A model generated the notes under the pieces. The model was not told the DNA's origin. It made no database searches and saw nothing but the letters and a program-made list of their open reading frames with translations. 64,000 nt of DNA from Rhyacophila brunnea (taxonomy: Eukaryota > Arthropoda > Insecta > Trichoptera > Rhyacophilidae): positions 496,001 to 560,000 of the forward strand of contig JAGYXB010000447.1 in the NCBI GenBank assembly GCA_022495005.1, written 5' to 3'. Each line of letters begins with the position of its first letter. The stretch's first letter is position 1. This document shows, in pieces, positions 35,761 through 48,578 of the stretch. The translations under genes were made by a program, and so were the position numbers.

Positions 35761-37539
35761 GAATTTATAGCCAATATAAAGTTTCGGCAAATATTAAATT
35801 GCAGAAAAATATTCGCTAGGTTGACACATCAGAACAAGACGTAATATGCAACTGACTATTTGGCCGCTAGCTTGTCTGTCTAAACTTGTAATGTAAGAAC
35901 ATTCAAAAGGATTTACCGGAAAACCGACAGCCTGGTGGAACGTGGCGAATATTCAATGCGATTACTGCTCGAATCGCTGATCTATTAATAATTGCATATC
36001 TATTGCATAGAAACCTATATAGTATAATATACCAAGCGAATGTCTAAAGCGAAGCAAAAATATGTCGCTGGGAAAGGCCTTAAATAATATAGGTACTTAT
36101 TAGCAAAAAAACTGCAAAAAAATATTATTTAAATTTTGTTTAATTTAATTAAAAAAAATATCTTAAAATTATGTTTTTTTTTTTTCAAAAATCACTTTTT
36201 GATCTTCTATACAACTTATAAACCCATATTTTAATGATGAAAATTCCAATACAATACGATGTGTAGGTACTAATTATATATTGAGATTGCGTTGGATTGA
36301 ATGAAAATTATCAGTAAAATGTAATAAAAAGAATGACGGCAACCAAGGCATCATTTTATATTTTAATTAATGCGATGTCTTTACATCGAAAATTGACAGT
36401 TTACAACATTTAAGTGATTTTCCATAAATAATGAGATATAAAAGTTGGAACACATGAAAAACATATCTTTTAGAAAATATATTGGCATACAGTGAGATAT
36501 GAATCTGCATCAATTGGAATTTTCTAATATTATGTATACCTATTTTCGTGATATTTCAAATGGTATGCTTCGTTCGTAAATAATCGTGTGACTTATTCGT
36601 TTGGTTGAAAAATTGTTTATGAACGTAGGTACCCATATAAAAAAAATGAAAAAATGGATTATATATACTTAAACAAAAATTAACGAAAACTTCTTTATAT
36701 TATAACAATTGAATAAGACTTCTAAGATAAAAAAACAAATGAAATATAGGATATGGAACAAACTTGAATAATTCGTATTTTTATGCCAAAATTATTAAAC
36801 TAGTTTTTATGTAATTTTGTTAATGAAATTATTAAATGTTATATTATTGTGCTCGTTAACTAATTCGGATATTTTTTTATATTTTTCCACTGATACGTGT
36901 ATAATAATAGACAGTAAACATGGGTTACTTGAATATCACTAACAATATTGGAATAATTTGGAATTCTAAATTCAATGTGTTTTGGTTTCAACGTTGGCAA
37001 TAATTCCAGTATTGCAAATATTACAATATGTAGCGAGAGATATTTGAAAAGGATATAGGTACGATTTTCTGTATTGGTTATCAGTTCTGCTACCCGAACA
37101 TATTATTCAAAGTAAGTTATATTGGCCGGGTTTGCAAATGAAATTTGTGTCAAATTGGGGTTAGGTATAATTCAGTGATGGTGAGGCCTGATTTTCGAAA
37201 TATTGAAGTATAATTCAATATAAAATAAAATATTATCTTTAACATAGGTGTTTCGCTAAAATAGTACTTATACGTATTAAAATAAACCAATAATAGAGAC
37301 GAGCATGGAGAACTAACAAAAATAAATTGTAAACAATAATATACAAAAATAGGTATAAAGCAGAGCTCATAAAACTTTCGAATATTCTGTGAACAGATCG
37401 TCACGCGACCATGTCGGAAGGCCCGATAGTTCCAATAACTAGCTTTTACATCATCATCTTTTCATCTTTTCCCAGGCATCTTTTTTTACGGCATTTCCCA
37501 GGCATCTTTTCCCATTCTGTACACCATTCAATTCATTCC

Positions 37540-37745
37540 CAGAAGATATGGTTTTCATCGTGCATTTCTCTGCCACAAGCATAAGTTGTTCGGATACCAA
37601 GTCCAAGCTAATAAAGCATAGCAGCAAACCCACCGTATTCAGTCAAAGATTGACAAGTGGTGTGGTCAGGGATCAGTGCGGCTATCTCCACTCTCCATTA
37701 AAAATTAGAGAAAAAACAAACTTATGTACATTTCATTGTTTAATA
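37540..37745 (+). repeat. Dispersed repeat fragment related to 11770-11850
   Basis: GGTCAGGGATCAGTGCGGCTATCTCC and the ATTAGAGAAAAAACAAAC that follows align with the repeat at 11770-11850. A 72-codon open frame covers it (DTKSKLIKHSSKP.., VVRDQCGYLHSPLKI), suggesting a decayed transposon coding segment. The class is unknown. Confidence 0.4.
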
Positions 37746-38039
37746 GAACACTCTTCATTTATCTGAGTTATGTTATTCGAATTAAATACTCTGATATTTA
37801 TCTTAATAATATTGGATAACTGTATCATGCTGCCATGGTATTTTTTTTTTTAATAAATACGGTTTTTAGCTGTACCAACTGTAGGTTAGTGATTCTTCTC
37901 TGTATCACATCATCATAATAAATGAACAATGGCTCGGAATCTCTGATGTATCACGATAAAAAAGGCAAACAAGCATTGTAGTTGGCTTAAAGTATGTATA
38001 TTTTTGTCGATTAATCAAATTGCGTTGAAAAGTTTTCAG

Positions 38040-38400
38040 ACGCCTTAATGCGTAGGAAAATAGGAAAAGAGGACTCCCGCCTTTGTGTGGGCCTTTGCAG
38101 GTTGCGTCGGATTACTCGATTGTTTTATCATGAGATACCACCCTCTCACTCCCTGACGTCTCAATTACCTTCTCTTTCTGATAAACTTCAAAGACACCAG
38201 CCGTACAACAAATATTGCTGTCGTTTGCATGCCGTGTCAAATAGAATTTTCTCGAATTGCTTGTCATTGAATAAGTACCCTGCTCGTCATTATGATACGA
38301 GACCACAATATAAATTGTCAATAAGACAGATAATGATTATTTTGCTTTACAAATACAGCATTATTAGTACACTGGAAGGTCTCATAAGGTGAAAGAATAA
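38040..38400 (+). other. GC-richer segment with a 114-codon open frame, possible LINE tail
   Basis: The frame 38048-38392 reads LCRLRRITRLFYHEIPPSHSL, LPSLSDKLQRHQPYNKYCC and PARHYDTRPQYKLS. The first two thirds are rich in Arg, Ser and Leu and not AT-driven. The layout recalls the C-terminal end of a non-LTR retrotransposon polyprotein. The downstream AATAATCTAATCTAATAAAA could be a degenerate tail. This is suggestive only; no catalytic motif is present. Confidence 0.3.
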
Positions 38401-39463
38401 ATAATCTAATCTAATAAAATATTATGTCTGTTCAATAAAGAATGTTTCATTCTCAAATCCTCTGAATTGTTCGTTGAATAAAAAATACTTCATTTATATA
38501 TTTTAATTGTTAATTTTTAATAATGGTAACGGAATCATGCTGTTTTTCTTCATAATTTTTAAGAAAAATCTAGTTTTAAATTTGAAGCATATGTATTCAT
38601 GGTGAAGAAGTGACTTTCGTGAAATTCGTGGCTGATTTGATTTCTGTATATGGCATAAATTACATGTGTTTTTTTCAATGCTTGTTTGATTCACATCAAA
38701 TACAATATGTCTTTCACTTGAGTTAGATGAATGGCTCACAAAATGTTATCAGTATAAAGAGTTTGTTTATCTTATAACATTTTCTCTATGATCGTTTATA
38801 ACATGCAAGTGCGAAAATGAATGCTCCCAATAAATCTTTCGTAAATTCTTTTTACAGTTTTCTGTAGATCTTTTTTAGTTTTGGCTAAATTGAATAATAA
38901 AAACTTTAAAAAAGTTTATTGGAAATGACATAGCTGCATATATATGACAGGTAGATATGGGGTACCTAGCTCAAATTAATTACTAGATACTGTAAATATT
39001 TATAATTTTCCACCGAAATGTAGCATTCGAACTAAAATAAAATTAATACTTATTTTTCGTACATAAAACACGGTATTTTTGTATGAAATATGAGAATGTA
39101 AATAAAATATTTGATAAAATTGTGCGCTTCTATCAAAATAATAACTAAGTCACCAATAAAATATGTTTATTATTATTTATTTAAGACAATTTGACAATTC
39201 TCACAGAGATATCAAACTTTTATAAGTAAAGGCAATTTTCATATTATTTATATTATTATGTATGTAGTTTCTACTTTGATGCATTAACAAGTCTCAAAAC
39301 ATACTATGTAAGTCATATAGGCATGTTTTAAAATAGTATACATTGAGTTAATTGTTTCACTAACCCATTTCATTCAGTAATGTGATCAATTTATTTACTG
39401 TTATAAAAATAATTTTGTATAATAAAAGTAATAAACATTAAACGTATATATTATATTTTCCAG

Positions 39464-39688
39464 GTTCGCGATGGTTATCGGTTAGAAAAGCCGGAGCATT
39501 GCCGAAGAGAATTGTACAACATTATGTTCTACTGTTGGGACAAAGACCCGGCACAACGACCGACCTTTGCGGAGTGCATCACACTTCTGGAGCGACTCCT
39601 TATGACGGAGACAGACTATATTGAGCTGGAGAGGTTCCCAGACCACTCATATTATAACGTAGTCAGTCTAAGTGGAGAAAAAGTTTGA
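39464..39688 (+). CDS. Cad96Ca: Cad96Ca orthologue: last coding exon, end of kinase and C-terminal tail
   Basis: After acceptor TTTTCCAG this exon reads 74 codons and TGA (39686-39688). It carries VRDGYRLEKPEHCRRELYNI (alpha-G/H region) and MFYCWDKDPAQRPTFAECI, with the conserved arginine of the CW..dP..RP motif that closes the kinase C-lobe. A short tail follows: TDYIELERFPDHSYYNVVSL and SGEKV. The tail with its tyrosines and the ending LSGEK is the signature of Cad96Ca; fly Cad96Ca ends SLSGEKL as I recall it, here SLSGEKV. The stop is thus the true protein end and not a truncation. Total from this window is 279 residues with no frame problem. Confidence 0.95.
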   Translation, partial: VRDGYRLEKPEHCRRELYNIMFYCWDKDPAQRPTFAECITLLERLLMTETDYIELERFPDHSYYNVVSLSGEKV

Positions 39689-39840
39689 AAAAAGTGTTAA
39701 TATATGACGTCAACTAAACCATATTATTATACCAATGAAGACTGGAAATTTCTAAATAATATTATAGTATATTTAAAGGTATTTAGCTGTGTTATTGTGT
39801 ATATTTGTTCTGATTCTTGTTAATAAATTCGATATGTTAT
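39689..39840 (+). other. Cad96Ca 3' UTR with a candidate polyadenylation signal
   Basis: AT-rich sequence after the stop. The first AATAAA is at 39822-39827 (GTTAATAAATTC), 134 bases past the stop, which is a plausible poly(A) signal. Others occur further on (for example 40264-40269), so the real 3' end cannot be fixed from sequence alone. Confidence 0.5.
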
Positions 39841-42800
39841 ATTATTTTAAGATTTTTTGTACTGTATATTTTGTAAAGCTTAGAGGTGGTTCAATATGGA
39901 TCTTATTTTTGTATAGGAACTCTTTAATATAAATTTTCATACAGTTCGGTGTAGTAAGTACCATCAACTAGATTTTTTTTTAAATTGTTGTAAGTGAGAT
40001 TGAAAGTATTTTTTTACGTTATTCAGTAGATCAAGTCCAGCAGGTGGTGATTATAATTAAATTTAAAATAACATTTCAAACGTACAGCAATATTATTACT
40101 TATTAAATATAAAAATGTCACATTCGATTTTACCTGCTTCAAACGATATTATTATCTGATCCGTTAAGATGTCTACTATTATTGTTATTTAAAATATTTG
40201 GATTAAGTACCATAGGTTTTCTATTTATTTTAATAAATAAAATATCGTTCCACCAAGTTTAACAATAAAAGACGTTGCAAAATTAAAGTTATTTATATAT
40301 ACATAATTATGTTAAAAGAACTAATAACACAATTATGATTCTTCAGGATTATTTACATGGGATTAATGTAATCACTACGCGCACTAATGCCGCCACGTGT
40401 AAACATGCTGAATAGGTAATAAGCATTCGTATTTGGTCTATCACCACATGTCAGTATAAGTATAGTATAACTAACGAGTACTAATCCCATGTAAACAAGT
40501 TCTAATATTGGTTTAATATTTATAAGGTTAAATGCAGAAACTTTTTGACAACAATTGACAATGCTAACCGAAAATGGTTTAATATCAAAATGTAGAAAAA
40601 CTGTATAAATATAACAATATATAGTGTGCATAATGGTTAAAATTATGTTTCAGAAATAACGTCATAAAAAAATTATTAACTAACGTTGAACATAATTTTG
40701 TACTAACGAACAAACATTTTTTTCAAGATCAATAATATTAATTGTAGGATCCAATGCATGATGTTGAATGATCTTTCGGCCCTTCGGTTGCATAAACATG
40801 CTTAAAATATTTTTGGTATTATATTATTTGTTATTGCATTACCATCAATCATCAATCAGACAATGCTTAATGAAGGTTAATATACTTCTTTCGATACAGC
40901 AGCTGTGAATATTTAAATTATGTAATAATTACTACTATGTCTATACGTAAGAACTGAAATTGGAACTAATAAATCAATACAATTATCGGATTCTAGAGAC
41001 AGTGGAAAATTTCAACAATTCCATGAAAATAATTACTAATAACTTACATAAATCAATTATATTGTAAAGCCATTGTTTAGTTTAGATATACTGTTATTGT
41101 TCAATATCTCGAATTATTCAAAATACATAATATCAATTAATTAATTGTCAGGTTTTCGGAAACAAAACATTAGAACTTTTATTTGAGATGAGTATTATTA
41201 TATTATCAGGTTTATAATATCATATGTCGAAAATTAAGTTGTAACATATTTCATCCGCATGCCATGCAGACATAATAAATTATTAGGTATGTTTAAATCT
41301 CACTCGGCGTAAAAGACTTTCAGTTTTGAAAAAGTTTTGTAAGTTTGTACATCTAAGAATCATTTTCACGTAAAATTATTATCATCTCAACTTCTTAAAG
41401 TCGTTTTAATTAAGCAGCAATTCGCAAGTTTAAATTAATTATACATTGAATCAGAGCTGCTCCTACGTGCTCTAAAATGGTTTAAAATTAATAATTTGTC
41501 AAGTTGAAAGTTACTATTTTAATGACCTGAAAAATTCTTTATTTTTGTGAAAACAATATTTGTTTCATTATATTGCCCTATATTATCTATCCATATTTAT
41601 TATATACGTCATAATATTTTTATTTATTTAAAATTTCGTACTTATATAAAAACAAATATATTTAAATATACGTGCATTATTTCTTTTGTAATATTGTATT
41701 TCAAAATAATTTTCATCACATATCTCACCTTTATTCATATATGATTTATAGCATTAAATTGCATCTAACCATTTTTGATAAAAATAGTAAATATAAATTA
41801 TCACTTACTTTATCACACCCATTGATTATAACTAATATTATCAGAATTCTGTTTTATATTATTTTCTCCTTCTCATTTTGTGTGGCTTCCCTCACAATAG
41901 GTACGGACTGTTTTCAAGTATCTATTGTGCATTATGACAATAGTTAGGTACTGGCGGACAATGATTATATTATTTCTAACGTCTTTATGATAAAATTAAC
42001 TGTTACTTTGAAAAAAATGTCATTAAAAAGCCACAATTTTTTTTTTTAGTTATTGTTCTATTTAGATTTTTTTGTTGCATCTGATTAATATTTTTTGTTA
42101 AAGCATTCGGGTGACAAATACAAAATGAATGCTTAAATTAAAATGAACTCTTGTATTAGCGTGTTCACTTTACATTGAAAATAATTGCACGGTGATATCG
42201 CCACTCAACACGAAACAATCAAAATTCAGCGCAATTACTATAAGAGTCACTTCGTTCATCTAGAAGCCTATTCTGAATAATGACTTGCCTGTATGCACAC
42301 AATTAAAATTTGTATAACAAGAGAAAGTTATTTAATCGATTATCAATAATGAGCATCGATTTCTTGATGTAAATTAATGACATTACACATTGTAATCTTA
42401 ATTTCTAATCAATATTTATTATATTAAATAAAATCGTATTAAATAATAAAGTAAAATACATTTAAATTTTTTTCCCATAATTTAAATAAAAATAATCATT
42501 TTATCCTGCTATAAAAAATAAATCAACTGTTTTAACAATATGTATTATAACAATTATCATTAAACTTTTTTTTTCATTCATTTAATGGTGGTACGCTCCC
42601 CAGAAAAACAATTTATTGAAATGGCAATTTACAAACATATTTATAGTCTTCTTACTTTCTTGCAATATTATGTTATTATATTTCTTTCAACCGCGAATTT
42701 GGATTAGTTTTTATGTCATAATGTCTAAAGGCAATGATGTATTATAATATATTTCTGATATACAAATTTGTCCATAGAATACATATCTTCCAGTGGCATA

Positions 42801-45800
42801 TATTTTAAAAATTAATTTCAATATTAGTATACACCTATGTCATTATTTTAGTCAAGCTTTTCTACCCAATTTGCAACCGACAGCTGCTTTGTCAGTTTCG
42901 AGGTTTCTTCATAAATGTTTAACCTCTCTAGCCCTATGGTAAATCCGGCCTTACTGGATGGAGCCCTTTCAAAGTTAAATTTGTACGTACTTAATAGTCT
43001 TTTTAGTTGTATTACCACATGCATAGTTTCCATTGGGTATCATTGAGTGAATAGATATGTCCATTCTCTGATATCTCTTCTTCGTACTATGTATCCTGCA
43101 TTTATTCTTATTTAAGAATCTAACAATATGAAATGTTGTATACTTTCATAGAAATTATTTTGCATAACAACAATATTATAAAGAATGATCTTGCCTTTTG
43201 ATTTATTATTTTACAGTGAAAATAATGTTCTTTTATTTTCAACTTTATAGCATAATACGTAAATGTTAGAATAAATAAACATTAATAGAATATTATGTTA
43301 CATAGTAAAATTTCAATTTGTGTAGTTGTTAGTGTACCACCATTGTTTTTATTGTTAAAATAACGTATTAATACTGTATTTAAAGCTTTTCTATTAAACA
43401 GTTTTCTTCTTAAAAGTAATAACATAAATTCTATATTATTCTTCAAAAATATTGAATATAATTTTTCAAAATAAATTTAGTCATATGAAAATATTGCGTT
43501 ACTGTAAAATTCCATGAGTAAAAATTGAAAATAATGTAAGAATGCTAATGATATAGTAGTATACATATAATTGAGAAAAAAATCTATACAGATTTAGAAC
43601 TTATATAGAAGTGAGTGTAAAAAAAGATATAGGTAATAAAAAATCAATTTATAAAAAAAAAAGTTTTTAGAATATGTCCTGCCATTGAGTAGATATCAGT
43701 AATAGTTTGCTGTCACGGTACTGACAAGTCAACCCTTATCTAAATACAAAGAGTTTTTTGACTGACATATTATATCGAAACTTTTTAGGAGGGTATCTAC
43801 ATTTAATAATAATTATTACTTATATACCTACCTACACACAATGAGAAACATCAAAATGCTCTCAATTTTAGAAGTTTTATAAAGTATGATAGAATACAAT
43901 CATTGTAGATTGTGTTCCTTGTAAAGGTGAAAAATGATAATATTACTTTTAGTGTCTCAGGTGAAAATAACATATTACTAAGCGCATGTAATATAATATG
44001 TGCTCAGAATTTATATTATGGTTTGATGGTTTTATTTGGCCTTCTTTTCTCATCATCTAAAACAACATGGTTTCATATGTTAGAATCATTTTTGAAGTAT
44101 TATTCCATGTAAAATAATGCATTATAAAAGTCCTTAAAATTTTACGATAATCTGATCCTTTCATATCACTCTGATTCATGTTGTTATTGATTTATTAAAA
44201 ACAATAATTATTTTAAACGGTTGAATAGAAAATAGTAAATATAATATATTAATCTATCTTAGCCAAATTTAGAACAAAGGGCCAATTTTAGATAAATTAT
44301 ACAAACCGGTATAATGATAATAATTACGGATGAAATGTTACATCATAAATACAAAAAATTTTAGCTGATGCTTTCTTAAGTTAAAAAACCTTGCTGTTTT
44401 TGTTTTCATTCCAGTTTAAAATATTTTATCTTTATTAATCGAAAACACTGTTTAATTTATTATACAATGCAATGCTTGTGCTACACTTTAGTTGAGTCTA
44501 CCCCAGCTGGGCTGAAATATGTTAAGAGTTAAACATGAATAGGAAAAGGGTATATATATACAATATTATACCTTTGTGCTCAAATTCTCAGTAGATCGCC
44601 CACCACGTTTTTGTTTATTCATGCGAGATTATAATAAGACTATAAGAGCACAGAATAGTTTAAAGGGAAATAGGGGTGGGATGAGTCTATTTTCACGTGT
44701 TTCTTTGTTTTGCGTTAACTTCATTTTAGTAAATCTGTAAACACAGTGAGATGTACTACTAATTCCTGATAGTTTAATTATCATCATAGCCGGTTTTATA
44801 AGTATTATTATACTAATAAAACAGAATGGTACAATATAGTAGCAGGTACGTCAGTAGTTTAAAATATAATTATGACTTTCGCCAGTAGCTACTGATATAT
44901 TGATAACCAGATACTGGCACATTTAAGGGCATAATATTATTATAGTTTTTCAAGTTGAAATGATGATAGTTTTATTGTGAAAATGGATTATCATACTATT
45001 TGGGATTAAAGAATTAAAAAATACTTATTATATTTTATTTAATATAATGATGCTAGTTGACATAGAAATTTAATTATATTTATCCACATTAACTGGTATA
45101 TTTTCTCTTTTCACCGCAATACTTTATTAATTTTAGTTAAGTGCTTTAATAACGTATTACTTTAGCGATTCACAAACAAATTCTTACAAAAAAGATATGT
45201 CTTGTTGCCTCTAAGTCAACTTTACTACTGTGCTATTTATTCTGGAGATGGAATATAAAATTATTAATACTCTTGTTAAGCTGTTTACCAGAATATTCTG
45301 AGAATTTATTATCTGGCTAAATGATAATAATGTAATATCACTAACACCCTAATTGAATTTTCCTTATAATATATTATACATTATTTAATCTTTCATATTA
45401 TTAAGATTACTAAATTTATACGAAGGAATTTTCCATGTTATTACCAAAACACTTAATTTATCAAATTGAGATAATATACTCACATACCTACGTAGAATTT
45501 AAAATTATTAATAACAATACTCATGGTAAAAATTGTGTAGTGTAAATACTATTTTCTAATATAAATTAATATGAGTAAATGTTAATGTTAATTAAAATTT
45601 GGTTTAATGAAAACAATATCCTTCTAAAATATATTTTTGTTTTCACCGATACTTTGTATGTAAAATTTATTTTATTGTGCTAATAAATTACGTCACATTT
45701 TATTAGTTTGGCGATATAACTGTGTGTCAAAATGAAAACCTTGGTTTTGGAAAAATATACTCTTTATAACTATTTCATAAAATTTAGAACTGTCATAAAA

Positions 45801-46260
45801 TATATTGTGATTGATGATTATTACTAAGTGGATGCAGTGCTTAAAAACTGACATAAAATATAATATTGCAGAATTGAAAAGATTAGAATGTGTAGAAAAA
45901 ATTAACTGAAAATTGACTAGGTACACTTTTGATTATTATACTTATTTTAAAAAAAAAATCTCGTTCAATTACATTAGATTAATATAAATTGTAACAATCT
46001 ATAAAATTATAAGAGGCTAGAATTGAAATACATCATACGTATAATAATAAATGTATCAAACCTTGTACATAATATAAAACAATTAAACTAGTAGATTATA
46101 AAGATATTATTATATAAGTAACTTGAAATATATTGATTGTACCACGATTCCTACCTAGATAAACCCGGAACTCGTAAATAAACTGAAGAGTGGAAATGCT
46201 GTGTTATTCTAACTACAGAATCTTTTTAAGTCATAGTTACGACAAAAAAAATGATTATGA
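39841..46260. other. Intergenic AT-rich stretch downstream of Cad96Ca
   Basis: Apart from the inverted-repeat element at 40352-40495, nothing beyond AT-rich sequence was recognised. The 61-codon - strand frame at 42848-43033 (LERLNIYEETSKLTKQLS) is slightly coding-like but matches nothing I know. No exon chain, tRNA or transposon ends were seen. Confidence 0.5.
40352..40495. mobile_element. Small inverted-repeat element, candidate MITE
   Basis: TTTACATGGGATTA at 40352-40365 is the exact inverse of TAATCCCATGTAAA at 40482-40495. The 144-bp unit lies about 660 bp past the kinase stop. No target duplication is clear, and 14-base repeats could in principle be chance in AT-rich DNA, though the CATGGGATTA core is not low complexity. 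Confidence 0.45.
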
Positions 46261-46269
46261 AAAGAGACC

Positions 46270-46640
46270 AAGAAAATGATAGTTCTGTATGCGTGTGAAC
46301 ATTAGAGCATAACGGAGAAACAAGAAAATGCTGTCCAATTATTAGTATTCGAACAAATGAAATTATCCGAAGAATACCAATTTAATAATACCAAAACGCT
46401 AACCTCACCTAACATTTTTTTATTCCATTATAGTTAATATCTCGAGGGTGAGATTACTAAAATAGGCCAGATAAGTTCTTAATGCAACGTATCTACACCA
46501 TTTCATAAGATTTATGAAAGGATCCTAGTAGGCATTCGGTTTCTGGGCCACTTGAATAAGAAATGGATGGATAACGTCAAAATGGATGTAGAGAGATGGA
46601 AAGTGATGAGACATGCCTGAAAGCCATGTACCTAAATGGC
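46270..46640 (+). pseudogene. Decayed non-LTR retrotransposon C-terminus
   Basis: At 46277 a frame reads IVLYACEH, stop, SITEKQENAVQLLVFEQ. This resembles the LLYGCETW..T...E..L..FE segment after the reverse transcriptase of many arthropod LINEs. At about 46550, NKKWMDNVKMDVERWK resembles the RWxDxVKxD piece further down. Stops and shifts lie between the two parts. It is assigned by pattern only. Confidence 0.4.
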
Positions 46641-47734
46641 CTATCTCGACAGCTTACATAAGAAAATTAAAATTATCGAGTATCGGTACTATTGGTACAT
46701 ACTACCGTCAAATCTGTAATAGTTTCTACTTCATGAAACTGGCTCTTATTATGGGTTTGGGAGCTAAATTTGATGATGATAGTTCCACCATAACACCAGT
46801 TTGGATTCACTAGCAAGTATTGTTACGTACTAGAATCAGTGTTACTCCTTCAAATATTATAGTTTTAAAATATTTAAATTACCTAACTTCTACTATAACT
46901 AAAGATGTCAGAATGTATAGACACCTCAGTCACATGAGTAAGGAATACTTTATGCGAATAGTTGATAATAGTATGATATCCCTAAGTACAACTTAAATGA
47001 TTCTTACTTACTGTTAATTAAAAACACAGAATACAAAACTACATGTGAAGCAATAAGAAGGTACTTATACCCGATGCCATTAGTTGATTAGTAATTATAA
47101 GATTCTACAAGATAACTAGAGCTACCTATTCTGAGTATAAGTTTAACATTATCTTAGCACGTGGGCTCTGTGTGAATAAATTCGCAAAACTAATATTCTC
47201 AACTCATTTGATTTTAGGGTCGTGCCTATTAACTTATGCTCTTGAATTCACGTAAGTTTGACCATGCTAATGAAAATGCGGGTAGTTGTGTGGTTTTATG
47301 ACAAATTTTCCTCTCATTAAGTGGGTGAAAACTTTGCATACTTCAACGGATACAAGCGTTAATATTCTGGGAACAAGAATACAAGTCGCATTAGAAACTC
47401 GATGCGATAGTTTTTAGTTATCGTATTTCATTATTATTATAATTTTGAAACATTTGCGTGATTTATTATGACATTAAAGTATTATTATAGTCGTTTATTT
47501 TCACTGTCGCTTTAGTTTTACACTCCACCTAATATTCACTCGTGAATCTAGTACTTTTAATAGATATTATTATACATTGAAATGGAAACTGAAATTTAAT
47601 AGAAAATCAATAAAAAATAGTACTTACTTACTGGGTACTGAACCAACAAAATATCATGGAGCGTTATGGCTTTAGAGAAGTTACTGCATAGGAAAAACAT
47701 TCAATATTTACCGTTAAAGTATTAAAGAAGCATT

Positions 47735-47748
47735 ATATATTTATTTAT
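47735..47748 (+). repeat. Target-site duplication, left copy (14 bp)
   Basis: ATATATTTATTTAT is repeated exactly at 48565-48578, bracketing the truncated retrotransposon. It is AT-only sequence, so chance is not excluded, but the position right at both element ends supports it. Confidence 0.6.
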
Positions 47749-47752
47749 TATA

Positions 47753-48559
47753 AAAGGGATTCCCATAAATGGAGAATACCTGACTCATCTGCGCTTTGCC
47801 GATGACATAGTAATTTTCTCGCAAGACTCAGAAGATCTCCAAAGCAAAATGCAGGAACTCGGTGAGGTAAGCAACAAAGTAGGTTTGAAAATAAATGTAA
47901 CAAAGACGAAAGTCATGTTCAACTGCTTTGCGGGCCAAAAAGAGATCCTTGTCAATGGCACTCAGCTCGAATAGGTGAAAAGCTACATCTATCTGGGACA
48001 ACAAGTGTCTATAGATGGATGTATATTTGATGAAATTGTTTGCAGAGTAAAGCAAGGCTGGACTGCTTTTGGCCGCCTGAATAATGTCTTCAAAAGTGAC
48101 CTTCCACTGTGCCTAAAGCGCAAAGTGTTCAACCAGTGTGTGCTTCCCGTGATCACATATGTGTGTGAAACATGGACCCTAAGTAAAATAGAGATCCAGA
48201 AACTTACAGTAGCACAACGTGGTATGGAGAGGTACATGCTGGGCATAACGCGAAAGGACAAGAAGAGGAATGAATGGATAAGGAAGCAGACAAGGGTTTG
48301 CGATGTAATAGAGTTTATTATAAGCCTTAAATGGAGATGGCCTGGACACATAGCTCGAAGAAGAGACAATCGTTGGACAAATCTAGTCATCCAGTGGTAT
48401 CCAAGAAGTACAAAACGTCCGCAAGGTAGACCTAGAGGCCGCTGGGTCGATGAAATGATAAAGTTCTGCGGAAGTACGTGGCAGCGCAATGCACAGGACC
48501 GAGAGAAGTGGAAGCAGCTTAAAGAGGCCTTCATCCAGCAGTGGATAGATTCAGGCTGA
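47753..48559 (+). pseudogene. 5'-truncated RTE-like non-LTR retrotransposon, reverse transcriptase C-terminal part
   Basis: The frame enters with GIPINGEYLTHLRFADDIVI, the palm-domain FADD box of the reverse transcriptase, and continues to VGLKINVTKTKVMFN. It is then cut by one TAG (47972-47974) after NGTQLE. It resumes in the same frame (VKSYIYLGQQVSIDG, VLPVITYVCETWTLSK, QRGMERYMLGITRKD, SLKWRWPGHIARRRDNRWT, GRPRGRWVDEMIKF) to the natural stop at 48557-48559. This is the usual C-terminal order in RTE-type arthropod elements. The copy lacks the endonuclease and most of the RT, as expected of a 5' truncation. It ends in TGATGATGAT, a short microsatellite tail typical of RTE elements. One stop and no frame shift suggest a rather recent insertion. 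Confidence 0.85.
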
Positions 48560-48564
48560 TGATG

Positions 48565-48578
48565 ATATATTTATTTAT
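48565..48578 (+). repeat. Target-site duplication, right copy (14 bp)
   Basis: Matches 47735-47748 exactly and overlaps the end of the TGATGATGAT tail. Confidence 0.6.

Larger units (their letters stand above)
30778..39463 (+). other. Cad96Ca intron (about 8.7 kb)
   Basis: Bounded by AAG|GTATTT and TTTTCCAG|GTT, phase 0. Listed contents are a diverged SINE (32755-32920), an open frame on the opposite strand (34575-34775), two joined TTAA elements (35049-35760), a repeat piece (37540-37745) and a GC-richer segment (38040-38400). The stretches 30800-32740, 33060-34400, 35770-37420 and 38500-39440 show only AT-rich sequence. Confidence 0.8.

Noticed and set aside
47989..48534. 181-codon - strand frame
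   Set aside because: It is antisense of the RTE-like reverse transcriptase fragment, which has clear motifs on the + strand.
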